Shown here in pieces: positions 47,878 to 59,457 of a stretch of 64,000 bases of DNA. The stretch's first letter is position 1. Each line of letters starts with the position of its first letter. This stretch comes from Patiria miniata (Eukaryota > Echinodermata > Asteroidea > Valvatida > Asterinidae), in the NCBI RefSeq assembly GCF_015706575.1, contig NW_024037051.1, positions 12,497,016-12,561,015 of the forward strand, read 5' to 3'. The position numbers and the translations under genes were made by a program. Under the pieces are notes generated by a model. The model made no database searches, had not been told where the DNA came from, and saw only the letters and a program-made list of their open reading frames with translations.

Positions 47878-48033
47878 TTCTGTGGCAAGGTACAGGTCTG
47901 CAAACAAGCCGAGAAGAGTACCTTCAACTGCCGCTGTCCCATGTACACCTTCTGCGTGGCCGACGGCCGGCAGTACGACGCCACCTGCAAATACAGCCAA
48001 GTAGGCCTGGTCTTCAACCAGCCCAAGTGGTGA
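47878..48033 (+). CDS. Secreted cysteine-rich peptide precursor, last exon: six-cysteine CART-like domain
   Basis: This is the C-terminal 51 residues (93-143) of the precursor begun at 17550. It follows a pyrimidine-rich CAG acceptor in phase 0 and ends at TGA 48031-48033. The six cysteines are at 94, 100, 110, 112, 118 and 129 (CX5CX9CXCX5CX10C). Vertebrate CART has CX5CX11CXCX5CX6C with Pro after the fourth cysteine, as here (CRCP). Shared: cysteine number, the CX5C pair, the CXCP motif and the following CX5C. Different: the RIGKLC block is missing, the last loop is longer and carries DGRQY, and a 14-residue tail follows the last cysteine where CART ends within one. Prokineticin-type C-terminal halves also show CXC and DGRY, so another cysteine-knot-like family is possible. 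Codons are G/C-ending as in the first coding exon. A secreted disulfide peptide is likely; CART membership is only suggestive. Confidence 0.65.
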   Translation, partial: FCGKVQVCKQAEKSTFNCRCPMYTFCVADGRQYDATCKYSQVGLVFNQPKW

Positions 48034-48046
48034 TTGGGTTAGCCGA

Positions 48047-48083
48047 GCAGGTGGGTTATATTGACCCGGCAGGTGGGTTATAG
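48047..48083 (+). repeat. Direct repeat just after the stop codon
   Basis: GCAGGTGGGTTATA occurs twice, 22 bases apart, in what should be the 3' UTR. No AATAAA was seen close by; ATTAAA near 48276 is the nearest possible poly(A) signal. Confidence 0.6.
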
Positions 48084-48619
48084 TTATAGGTCAATATAGA
48101 TATTATGAGGTAATATAGGTGATTATTATACCATATCAAATAATCGCGCAACAAATTGTCTCTAATAGGGCAGTGCCTGCACAGAAATACACAAGTCAAC
48201 ATTTGACGTAAGTAAGATGAACAGGCTTAAAATGTTAAACTACATTTTGAAAATTACTTCTTAATCCACATGCAGATTAAACTGAAAAGAATGAGAAAAT
48301 GAAATGTATTTACGTATTAAGCAATTTTAACATTTATCAATTAAACATCAGTTCATATTCAAGTGTCCAGAAACTGATCAGACTTTTTTTTTGGTAAAGG
48401 ATACCAATGCACACTGTAGAACATTTAACACTGAACATTATTTTATTGATTTTCTAAAGCCCAAATTTTGTGAAAGAAAAAACATTTGAAATGCTTTACA
48501 CTATCGATATTCCACACGTATACTTCCTGACCTCATTACTTGCTCTTGATTGTAGGACGCTTGCACGATTCCGTATGGCTTTCATTTTAATAACTTGAAC
48601 GAATGGCCATTTGCGAATA

Positions 48620-48990
48620 ACCTATACCCTTTGCGAGTCCAATTTGAATAACATCTGGTACACTGACTTGCTCATAATGCTTGGCACGTTTTTAACTTTG
48701 AATTCTCCAGACCAAAGACACTGTTGCTATATCACATAATTCGGGGCAAGCTCTTGCAAAGTTACGTAAGAGACGCTCAGCGTCAATACATTATTCACAG
48801 TGGGTGAGAATGGCTCAAAGACACCAGACCATTCCGGGGCTGGGGGTTGCCAGCATATTAGGCTTACCCCGAATCACGTGAAATAGCCACGGTCTCTTTG
48901 GTCTGGAGAATTCAAAGTTAAAACGTGCCAAGCATTCGAGCAAGTTAAGTTGCCAGATGTTTAATACTCAAATTTAGTTCCTGAATGGCT
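48620..48990. repeat. Foldback element with long inverted arms
   Basis: GCTTGGCACGTTTTTAACTTT then GAATTCTCCAGACCAAAGA on the left pairs with TCTTTGGTCTGGAGAATTC then AAAGTTAAAACGTGCCAAGC on the right. Weaker pairing extends outward through CATCTGG/CCAGATG. Boundaries are approximate. Non-coding. Confidence 0.8.
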
Positions 48991-49083
48991 ATTACCTCAT
49001 ATTGATGGTGTATTCTGCAGTCAATAACAAAAAGGTACCTTGCATCTTTCGAATTAGAAAAACACGATGCCGAGAATCAGGTA

Positions 49084-49632
49084 TATAGGTTTTCCCGGCC
49101 AATTTCGTGAAATGTTCATTCACTTCTGAAAATCGGTCATTCGTTTTCGTGTAAATTTGAATGCACGTCTTAAATCCCATTTCAATTTAACGAAAGTTCA
49201 ATCGTTTTCATTGTCCATGCATTCGGTTTTGAGAAACAGACGGCCAATTACGTTACCTGTGCATTCATTTACACAAGCATACCTTTTTTTTTTTAAATTG
49301 ATTTCAGGCACAGCTAATTTGAATGACGGTTAATGAAAAAGAAACCACTCATTGTATCTGGTGCCGATGGCATGAAACTAAAAGCGAAATAGAATGGTAA
49401 ATTTTTGAAATCGCCCTCTAAAAGCGAAAAATAAGTCTTGTAAACGAATGTGATTGGACATAAACGCAAGGTACTGCTCAATCACTTAAAAGATTGAACT
49501 GAAATGGAATCGAATACTCTGGTAGCGAAAATGAAACGCATATTTAGAGCGATTCTCAAATTCAGACGAAAATGACTGACCGATTTTCAGAAGTGAATGA
49601 ACATTTTAGAAACTTGGCCGGAAAAACCTATA
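49084..49632 (+). mobile_element. 549-bp MITE, TATAGGTTTTCCCGGCCAA family, copy 1
   Basis: The TIRs are about 80 bp, starting TATAGGTTTTCCCGGCCAA and ending in TTGGCCGGAAAAACCTATA. The interior is collinear with the copy at 53377-53919, including AGACGGCCAATTACGTTACC and ATCGCCCTCTAAAAGCG. No coding capacity. Confidence 0.9.
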
Positions 49633-50380
49633 TTAAAAGTAATTTTTTTTTAAATGAGCAAAAACTAATGAGCCAAAACTGATTGAGATTTATAAAATTC
49701 AGCATTTTTATTAGCAAGGGTTGTCGAGCATATCAAAAAGCGCCTCACTGGGATTTGAAAGAGGCATTTCTAAGGCATTAAAATAATGTGGCGTATTAAA
49801 ATGAAATTGGCCTGTCTCAAGCGAGCTTTTAATAGATTAGCCAATCTAATAACGATGAAAACGAATCTTGGTGGAAATCAAAAGGACGATTAGCCTCTCC
49901 ATGCTTTAATCCTTGCTGAAAACCAGTTACGATACTTCTCGACTGATTCATTTTGGCTCGCGCAAATTGTCTCATTTCCGTGGCGGGAATGATATAAACG
50001 TACTCATAATAAGCTATACGTTAACGTGCTTTAAGTCCCAAGGAGATTGATGAACTAGTCGCATATCAAGGCTGCTGTCATTTCAACACACAACCACAGC
50101 ATTTCTTTTCATCTGTGTCGCTAGAGGGGGCTGTGGTGGGTGCAACCCCCCACCCCCTATTTATCGTTACTGTCGGTAAAACTGTTCACTTCTAGGCTGA
50201 TTGTGTGTCTATACGACATATTGTCCATAGTGTCCAGTGCAGGCCGCCTTGAGCAGAGCCCTAATGGTGATATGGTGTCCAGCCCAACCCCTCTCCTCTT
50301 CATACTGTTTTTTTCCGATGGCCGGTTTGCTGGGGAAATAATCTCTGCCTATATGGAGTAGTTTGTCGTTAATAATAGGA

Positions 50381-50570
50381 GCCATGTTAGAAATTGTACA
50401 CGTACGGGATCTGGAGACGTATGCGGCTAGTGGTTATTTCATATCAAAATGTTGAGACGTTATGCATGTGAGTTCGGTGAAATAATCACACAAAGTGGTG
50501 ATATATAACCAGCTAGTTTTTTTCCCGAGCCGCACACGTATCCCGTTCTTAAACCATTTCTAATGGTTCA
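50381..50570. mobile_element. Inverted-repeat MITE, about 190 bp
   Basis: CCATGTTAGAAATTG, ACGGGAT, ACGTATGCGGCT and AGTGGTTAT on the left have complements in reverse order on the right (AACCAGCT, AGCCGCACACGT, ATCCCGT, CATTTCTAATGG). Ends are approximate. Confidence 0.65.
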
Positions 50571-52270
50571 ATATTGGTCTGGCGACGCTCGTGCATTTTT
50601 ATCAAAAATTGCTTCCAGTGCCTTGGTGCAATACAAACGCATTTTAGACGAAGAAAAGGAACTGCTAGCGCTTCATTGTATTACTGATAATGTAACCCCA
50701 GTTTTTAGCACTTCCAAAGTATAACGTCTGAAAAATAAAAAAAAAACCAACATATATCTGTTTACAAGAAACGTACAGCTAAAACTAACAGTACAAACAT
50801 TAACGCATACGCGCAGCTCAAATTACTGAACGAAGGCTAAAGTTTATTAAACCATGTCACAAGAAACACCTTCATGTGTGATGGTAAACAGCCCAGTTTC
50901 GTCATCAGTCAACTGTGGTGATTATCACAAGATTTCTTCCGCCAATAGGAACTCATAAACTGATTTATTAAGCCCCGCCACGATGTTCCGACCAATCACA
51001 GTAGTAATTGCGCAACTGTCGATCAACGTGTGCAGTGCGGGGGGGGGGGGCTTGGTGAATTGGTTTATCGTCTGGATGTTAATAATGTTGAAGACATTGT
51101 TTATGGTAAAATTTACTTTTACTTTGACTTTTTGTTTCTTCCTTTTACAGAACCGTTTGACTGAACAACCACGGAAATCACCATAATCAAGCGAGGGAAA
51201 CGGTTAAATGTACATCACTACCCATCCAACCTCAAAGCGTTAATTTAAATCACTGGGGGAATGAGCAGTTGTTGGCATATAAACTTGAAAACTTGAAATT
51301 GTAAAAAAAAAAAAAACATAACTGAAATTGAAATTGATAAACGCATATGAATCGTATGTTTTGCCCTCGGGTATCGTAAACTTAAATATAGGCTGATTTA
51401 AAAAATGAAGTGGCATATATGGCATTTTGTGTTTTAATACTTCTTCAATGCCACATGTTTTCGTTTCAAAGGGAAGATTTATCAGTGTATGTCTTATTAA
51501 TTGTCTTAAATTAAGAATACTTCGCTTACTGACATAATATAAACATGCTTAATTTTGTGACTGTTACAGTGGCCATTACATCATGACTAAAGTAAGTAGA
51601 CTGGTACCCATGATGTAATGGTCACATTTAAATTGCGATCGTCTTTATGCAGTCTTGGAACCACTTTCGAGACGGGCTCCGTGTGTACATAATAGTTCCG
51701 TAGATGTAATTGCACTTTAGAATTCGTCATAAATTGAAAGAAAAAAAATTACTTGTCTTAATAAGCAGAATAAACTTCATGTACTTGAAGAATAGTATAG
51801 TAATTAGAAAAGAAAGGGTTATGTTTTATCCAATTTCAGCCTTGGAAAGAAAATATGTAATCATCAGCGGGAAGGTCGGCTACATGAGCCCACCATTATA
51901 GGGTATTGATCACCAACCAAGGGAATTATTACTTCATTAACGTGCATATGCGATGGGAAATGCGTCGCTCATGAGTGAGCAAGAAAGGGAAAACACTCTA
52001 GATAATCAACTATGTTAATCCTGTTTTGCAATCGCCCTAGCTAGGACCATTTACAATATAAGGGGGAGGGAGAAATTTTAGATGATTGGTATATGAATAA
52101 AGCCTGTTATTACTCCCTGTATTTTCGTTGTTGATTTCGAGGTTTTAGATTAATGCAGTAGGCACTTTATCTTCTTGTTCAAACTGGAGAAAAAAAATGA
52201 TGGTTTATCAAACATCGGTGCCGTTTCGGCGTCGGCTGTATCCAGGGTTCCATAATCAAATTTCGTGAAG

Positions 52271-52625
52271 TGCCGTGGCCTCGTGGTCTGAAGCATTAAA
52301 TTCGTGGTCTGTGGGTAATTCTGCAGGTTGTGGGTTTGAGTCCAGCCTGGGGATATGGTGCGTGTGCCGTTGGGCAAGGCACTTTGTCACTCATTGCTTC
52401 TCCCCACCCAGGAGTAAATTGGGTACCTGTGAGGGCAGAGATGATATGTTGTAGTTGATTCTAGCTGCTTTGCGCCGAAATGGCAGCATCGAGCTGTATA
52501 CTCCCCAGGGAGCTGAGACGGTATTTGGAATGTTTCATTAGCCCAATGAGCAGGGTAATAATGATGTAGCGCCTTGAGCACCAATATTGGTGGATACGTG
52601 CGCTTTATAGATACACATTATAAAA
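52271..52625 (+). mobile_element. SINE, family C, nearly full copy
   Basis: Head with GTGGTCTG and B-box-like GGTTTGAGTCC; body with CCGTTGGGCAAGGCACTTT, CCAGGAGTAAATTGGGTACC and CTCCCCAGGGAGCTGAGACG; 3' end GCGCCTTGAGCACC...GATACGTGCGCTTTATAGA. It is the fullest copy in the window and anchors the fragments at 6240, 34466 and 43384. Confidence 0.8.
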
Positions 52626-53376
52626 CCCAAATGGAAATACTTACAATTTTGGTTTCATATTATTGGATTCAATGTACCCGTACCAGAACAATGACACAAA
52701 GTCAGGAACCCTTTTTTTACGAGGAGCCGAACAGAGACGAAGCCGTGGCTTTGGAAATACCTAATTGGCACGGAGTAAAAAAAGTAGACCGGTGCCCACG
52801 ATGCGTTTTTAATGACACAGTGCCGTGAAGTCTGGGAACCCAAAAACTCGTCATGAACATTTTGATTTGAATATGTTTTTGTGACAAGAAATGCCGGTTG
52901 ATGTTTATTAAAGAAGACTTTGATCGATGTATTCAATTAAAAAGTAATATTGTAAATAATTATGATTATATAGGAACTTATTCACTGTGCCCATTTTAGA
53001 CTAGACTTTAAAAATAAAGCGTCATTCCGTAAAAGGGCTTTAATTATCACCTTTAATTTAAATGTGATAGAACAGCTAAGTATAGAAATTGTTTCTTGCC
53101 CTTCTAATGATTGAAATCAACAAATCCTATCAGAACGTATGTACCTGCAATAATGAAATAGTTTTATCCATTCCCTTTTCTCTGTACAATTTTACCATGC
53201 ACAAACCTTCCCCTGCGCTGGGGCACCTACTTTCCAGCATTGTATTCATAGTATACTGCCTATTTAGTGTGTTAACATTTCCTGTTGTTAATTTTAGCGT
53301 TATCACACATAGACTTGAAATAAAAGTTAGAATGGACATCCCCTCTCAATGTTGCGTTTTTTATCTATATATGTTT

Positions 53377-53919
53377 TATAGGTTTTCCCGGCCAATTTCC
53401 TGAAATGTTCATTCACTTCAGAAAATCGGTCATTCGTTTTCGTCGGATTTGAATGCACGTCTTTAATCCCATTTCAATTCAACGAAAGTTCAATCGTTTT
53501 CATTTTCCGTGCATTCGGTTTTGAGAAACAGACAGCCAATTACGTTACCTGTGCATTCATTTTCGCAAGCATACCTTTTCTAAATTGATTTCAGGTACAG
53601 CTAATTTGATTGACGGTTTATGAACAAGACACCCCTAATTGTACCTGGTGCCGCGATGGCATTAAACTAAAAGTGAAATAGAATGGCGAATGTTTGAAAT
53701 CGCCCTCTAAAAGCGAAAAAGAATTCTTGTAAACGAATCGGAATGGATAAACTAAAGGTGCTGCTCAATTACTTCATTGATTGAACTGAAACGGAATCGA
53801 ATGCTCTGATAGCGAAGATGAAACGCGTGTTCAGAGCGATTCTCAAATTCAGACGAAAATGAATGACCGATTTTCAGAAGTGAATGAACATTTTAGGAAA
53901 TTGGCCGGGAAAACCTATA
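53377..53919 (+). mobile_element. 543-bp MITE, TATAGGTTTTCCCGGCCAA family, copy 2
   Basis: Same ends, length and orientation as 49084-49632, with high collinear identity and small indels. Its right TIR (TTGGCCGGGAAAACCTATA) is closer to a perfect partner of the left end than that of copy 1. Confidence 0.9.
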
Positions 53920-55495
53920 TTAGGACAGGAAAAGTAGCAACAACATTGTCATAAAAAAAAAATTAAAATAGCACTTGGGATTTTTTTTTTTTGGGGGGGG
54001 GGCGTAGCCCTTGTTCTCCTCCCCCCCTAAAGGAATGATTCCGCCCGTGATGATTATGCGTATTTAATTTGTCCACCCGATCGATGGAACAAAAGTCGAT
54101 TCTCAAAGCCAGGGAGAATTCACAGCAATGTCATCAAGAGCGTAAGATGCTAGACTTATCATCGATGTTAATTTACAAATCTGCTGACTTCGAAGTTTGC
54201 TGGTAAATATGAAATATGGAAGACTTGTTGCTTTCACCTGCACACGTTATGTAATTTCTCATCATTTTTGATCTTGCAAAAAATACTCTCATGCTGTTAA
54301 TTTCATTGTCATGAAAATCAAGAAGTACACACATTTGTAATCTCTCGAGTTAAACCCATTCAAGAGATTTTTTTCTGGGGGCATTTGTGTTAACCTTCTT
54401 GTTAAATATCTTATTAATTTTATACGATCAATCATTGATACGAGCAATCAATCGTTATGTTTCTCTTTTTCTTTTAACTGATCAAATATCTGATCCGCCA
54501 AAATTGTAATACCACTTCATATTTCAAACGAAAGTATTTGTTCAACTTGTTTTTTGTTTGTTTGAGGAACATTGTATCTCAAACTCATTCATTTTATTGC
54601 CAGCCTCCCCTGTGGCTCTTAATCTGCCCCCGTCGATGGGGATGGGGGTAGAACCGAAGCCATGATGTGTATCTTGCTTTCTGCTCGATTTACCCGTTAA
54701 TTGCCCGTACACGGCCAACGATCGTCCATCACCGAGTGAAAAGCTCATTTAAAATGCACACATTGGCTATAAAACTAGAGAAAAGAGTTAATAAAATCCC
54801 CGTTGATATTAAAATATGCGCTTTCAAGCATATCTTAATGACTTGTCCTTGGGAGACAATAATCGTTTTTATGTTCCAATTGGTTCGTTGACAGCCGATT
54901 TAAAAAAGAAAGAAAGAAAAAAGCAGTTCCTACTTACGGGGGAGCTTAAACGATCAAGAGACAATTTGGACCGCATCCATTTCAGTTGAAGTCTTCTTAT
55001 GCTGGATGATAATTGCAATTTGCGGCGGGGTTTGAAAAGCATAATAGCGGCAATGATAGTCGAGACCCGGGCAAGAAACATCGATTTCCCATGGGTTGGT
55101 TGTAGGAAAGGGTAGCTGGATAATCGGCCAAGTCATGAAATTCGTCAAATTTCATTTCAGCAGATGATGAAGAAGTCAGAGGCCCTTTTTTTCATCCCGT
55201 GTCTCCCCTCGGGCGTGGGGCACGGTGGGGTTATTAATAAAACCATAAAATACATTGATCATCCGGAGTGATCTCTGGATGACTTCTATGTGGGCCGTAA
55301 TTACATGAGCAAGCCATCTCTGGCCTTTACAATCTTCCCCTGGGAACATGACAGGGTCCTGATCTTGCCACGGGTTCTTAGGAACGCACGAAATCTTTTG
55401 CTCTCAATTCCACCAAGCAAAGCACTGCTCCTTTCCTTACGTTTATATAGCGCCCCCACTCATTTATTGGCGGAGGTTGAACGTCAGTCAACATA

Positions 55496-55814
55496 GGCCA
55501 AGTTCTGCCAAGGACTATTAGTCGACTAGTGGTTGATTTGTGACGTACCTTACGCCTGAGCACTAATAGCAACGTGCGAGCGTCTCTAGTCAAACGCTGG
55601 TCAAAATGTCATCGCAAAACTTCTGGATCCTGGCTTCCTGCTGTACGTTATGAATGCGCACGGCTATTGGTTACCAGCGATGCAACCAGCCCCACTTGGT
55701 TCGAAATAGTCGACTAACGTAGTCAACCATCGTCGACTAGACAGAGTTCGGGCAAACTTTAGTCGAACTATGGTTAACCAATGGTCAACAATAGTTCTTA
55801 CGCGAACTTGCCCC
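55496..55814. mobile_element. MITE-like element with GGCAAGTTC ends and GTCGACTA repeats
   Basis: Left GGCCAAGTTCTGCCAAGGAC with TATTAGTCGACTAG pairs imperfectly with right GAACTATTG...CGCGAACTTGCCCC in reverse. GTCGACTA occurs three times and TAGTCGAAC-type variants more, as subterminal repeats. Confidence 0.6.
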
Positions 55815-56512
55815 TGGTGGAGCCTATACAGATAGTGAAAAATGTGCAGTGAAAGTATGTTGCAATTGACAGAGTTTGCGCTATAATAGAGCGCCCTCAT
55901 GTGGACAGGTTTTGTTACATTGTATTTAAATTCAGTGACGATGAAAGTGCAAGGTGTCTAACAGTGCGTATCAGTGCCCATCAGTGGAAAAAAATGTCTT
56001 CAATGAGGGAGCTCTTAGCAAGTGGTCTATCGGGATTCGCAGCACACACTGTCCTTCCTCGAACGCAATGAGACTGTTGCCTCACGAGGCTGTGAGTGGG
56101 TGGATGATATTCATCGAAATGGCTACTTTCAAGTCCAGAGTCCAGTACAATTTTTTTTCTCAAGGAATTTTCCCATTATGTATAATTTACTGCTCCCACC
56201 GGCATTTCATCGCCTCACGAAGAACAACATTCTGTAACAGCGCCCTCAATGTATCGTAGTTCAATAGGCCGTTTCCGAATAAATTGGCTGCGGCCGGCAG
56301 CCCACTACATGTACAGTATTACGCTTCTATATGGGAAGTGACTTAGCCGCTTCCATGAGCTCGTGCATTATTGCAAGATATAGCCAAGTAAAATCCGGAT
56401 GCGTTCTTAGACTAGTTCCCGTTCGTCAAAAGTTGCTGTGCAGAACAATAATGGAGGGTCTGGGAACCAGTCTCCTATCCATCATCATCGGAATATATAT
56501 TATATTCGCACC

Positions 56513-56688
56513 ATAGACCACTATCAGGTTGTGGCCATCTTGAATATTTCCATTCGAATCAACGTAACCAAAGCGAGGCCGGAAGGAAACATAGTCTGGT
56601 TCCTTTTTGCACAAAACATTATCATTCAGTACTTTTATGGGATATAGGGAACATGACTGAAATGGTGGCAGCATGATAAAGGTCTATT
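56513..56688 (-). mobile_element. 176-bp MITE, ATAGACCTTTATCATG family, copy 2
   Basis: It is the reverse complement of 22452-22626 along its whole length (shared AGTACTGAATGATAATG, AAAAGGAACCAGACT, CTTTGGTTACGT), with TIRs ending AAAGGTCTATT and ATAGACCACTATC. Confidence 0.85.
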
Positions 56689-56911
56689 CCGAAGACTTGG
56701 CGTAAATACAAGAGGGAGCTGAATTAGAATCAGACAAACAAACAATTCCCTCGTTGATATTTGTAAACGGATCAGTAGCTCAATATTCATAATGTGAAGA
56801 AGGGGATTATTGTGAATTGCTAGAATTTTACTCCCTGTACAGTGAAAAGGTCGCGCGACGCAAAACAACTGATGAGACAGAACGGGTCGAGCGAGCATGT
56901 ATGATAAGGCT

Positions 56912-57059
56912 AATAAGCCTCTGTACTTCTACTAATGACGTCACACTTTGTTTACGTGTGTGCTTGCCTATGGTGCTCAGTGGACCGTGGGCCCCCACTG
57001 GCTCCATAGGAAAGTGCACATGTAAACAAAGTGTGACGTCATTAATACAGAGGCTTATT
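56912..57059. repeat. 148-bp hairpin carrying a perfect CRE in each arm
   Basis: AATAAGCCTCTGTA, TAATGACGTCACACTTTG then TTTAC and CCTATGG have inverted partners in the right arm, so most of the arms can pair. TGACGTCA (full cAMP response element) is at 56936-56943 and 57034-57041. Likely a foldback DNA element. Confidence 0.8.
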
Positions 57060-57262
57060 GCTCGTACGAAAACGACGTTGAATAGCCAAGTGCTGTAAGA
57101 ATGAATGAAGAAAAGAGTTACGTAACAGCATTCATGTGAATAGCGCAATGCATCTTTAGCGCAGCTTTGAAACACAAAGAAACTCTCCCACTGCGGAAAT
57201 CAATGGCCCGATCTTATCGCCACAATACGCACATATGTTTTAAAACGCAAGAAGAAAAGCGC

Positions 57263-57345
57263 CTACTGAAATAGCCTAGTGGTTAAACTGTCTAACAGCA
57301 GATCTAAGGTTAGGGGTTCGAATCCACGTGGTGTCATTTTTGGTT
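57263..57345 (+). mobile_element. tRNA-like SINE head
   Basis: ATAGCCTAGTGGTTAAACTG (A-box region) and GGTTCGAATCC (B box, 57315-57325) are spaced as in a tRNA-derived promoter. The following 350 bp (CGGTCGGTCGG, TAAGTCCGACTCCTGAAGAC) may be its body, but no second copy is present in the window to prove the end. Confidence 0.6.
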
Positions 57346-58954
57346 TTCAACGCACGTAGCTTTGTCATTGAATTTAAGAGTATTACTTTCCCGTCGTCAT
57401 TCACCAACAGCAGTTAGCTCGGTCGGTCGGTAAGCTGACTCACAAGTTGGGACTGTCTGCGAAGTCCAGGTTGGCGTCTGCGTATAGGTACGGGGTTCTT
57501 TTGCTGACTCGGCAGCAAGGCTTAGGGTGCCACCTCGTTTCCTCCCTTTATGGTGCCTGACTTTCGAGTTACATGGATAGACAGGGAAGGAGGTGTGGTG
57601 GGCCGGGTACCGAGTCCCAGAAGAGTTCTATATGGAAGTCGGTAAGGGGCTCATTGAGTTAGAGTCATAAGTCCGACTCCTGAAGACTTGGCCATCGCCA
57701 CATAACTTTTTGTTTTATTTTTGTCTATCCGGGGTTTGCAAGAGTGATTATTTTTGTTTATATTCAGAGCTTGTACTGTCATCATTCGAGAAAATAAAAA
57801 TTGCTCGGGAAAAAAAAAACATAATGCCTATAATATAAAAAAATCTAATCAAAAAATCAATTAGCTATAATGTTTTGAGTGGAAGAAAATATGTGACATG
57901 TTATCAGTTCATAGATTTGGCACCGACAACACCGAATGCCTAAAACTTCGTTAATTGAGTACCCCAGTAGGTTCCGTATATAACCACCAGCACTAGCCAA
58001 TTCGACATAAACTTAAAACTTAAAAGTCCCTGTCTGATCAGAAGAATAAATAATTGCCCGTTGGCGATAGCAGTACGTCAAGACTAAAAGAAATGCGATT
58101 ACATTGTGCGTCGCGCGCAAAACGTCGCAATAAAATTTTGTATCAAAATATTGCTCAAAGACTGTGCAAAAACCAAATGTAGGAATAAAGGCGGAAATCG
58201 GCCTATTTATTGGAAAAAAAACCTTTTGAATCTGAAGTTAATTTTGATACAGCTCGGCAAACGGAATGCGACTGGCCACCTTCACTGCACCGGTAGTCGC
58301 GTCAGCGGCAGTATAGACGTTGAAGGTGAATCGTCTCCATCAGAAATTTTGGGAGATGTATAGGAACTGATGACACCAGTGAGGCTGTATGAGGAAATTA
58401 AAGAGGAAACATTTATGAAAAGGAAAAATTGTCGAACACCAGATTAGTGGAAATGCAGAGTGTGTGCACTAAAGGGGAAAAACTGAACGTAGTGACTACC
58501 GTAAAACTTTTTTTCAACCACTTTCATAAGGGGAATACATTTGCGAATCTATATCTATTATCATTTTTTATGGGGCTGAATCAAATTCTACTCATTCATT
58601 TTGTTCCTTCCTGATCTGTAACTTCGGAGGATTCTTGAAAGGGAAATAAAGTCCGAGAGCATTTGGTTGATAGTCTGGTTCAAAACAGAGCCAAATATCT
58701 TGATGTTTAATATTATTCTCAGGTCGGGGAACCAGACGGTCGACTACCTGAACTATAGCCCTAGCGAAAAATAAATTTACATTTTTTTTTAAAGCCTGCA
58801 CCATTTTCAGAAAACAGTTTCATGAATTAAGAGTGTTCATCATCATCATCATGATGTTACCTACAACATAACTAGTAGGGGAAGTCACCACCATGGGATT
58901 AAGTTGCAAGGCAACAAATGTCACGTGAAGAAGTGGTAATGGGGCGAAGTGGTT

Positions 58955-59081
58955 AGGTATGGGATCCCTTTATACCGCCCAGTTCCCACAGGGCGACCGC
59001 AGTGTTCGGAGCGGGCGGCAGCATACTGGGCGGGCCCAGCTCGTCCGGCTCTCGAACGGTCCCATTCAGGATCTCATACCT
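58955..59081. repeat. GC-rich inverted-repeat element, 127 bp
   Basis: AGGTATGGGATCC and GGATCTCATACCT face each other at the ends. Inside, CCGCCCAGT and ACTGGGCGG form a second inverted pair. It is strikingly GC-rich compared with its flanks. Confidence 0.65.
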
Positions 59082-59442
59082 TATTTTTTTCGATCTAGGC
59101 TATTACGCCAAACTAGGGTCGAACAAGGTAGGCAAAACACTTGAGTAGTGTTTCCAAGCAAATTACCCCAGAAGTTTCAAGAAATATGCCACATTCTCAA
59201 AACGGGAGGTAGCAGCCTAGCTGGCACTAGCAGCAGACGAGTTTGGGGGTGCAGACCTCCTCAGTGATTATTAGATTTTGGGTCTTTCTTATGTCCTCAT
59301 AATTATCCATTCACTTATATGCGTTAGAAAATGTTATTGGGGGCAAGGATATGTAGGTACAATCCCCAAAATATACTTTTCAAATTAAAAAAAATATATT
59401 TATAAGCCTACCAAAATATGGGAATATATTGTAACAAAATGT

Positions 59443-59457
59443 TCGCTAGGGGGCGCT
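59443..59457 (+). promoter_or_regulatory. CTCF-like motif
   Basis: TCGCTAGGGGGCGCT agrees with the bilaterian CTCF core (CCACCAGGGGGCGCT) at 12 of 15 positions. A sequence match only. The related GAGGGCGCTG core found elsewhere in this window belongs to repeats, so this could also be repeat-derived. Confidence 0.3.

Noticed and set aside
47711-48083. Other overlapping plus- and minus-strand frames across the last coding exon
   Set aside because: They are shadows. Only the frame of 47878-48033 continues the phase of the signal-peptide exon and shows the cysteine pattern.
23663-57325. Possible functional tRNA genes at the B-box sites
   Set aside because: The heads do not fold into clean cloverleaves by eye, and most are followed by SINE bodies, so they are retroposed derivatives.
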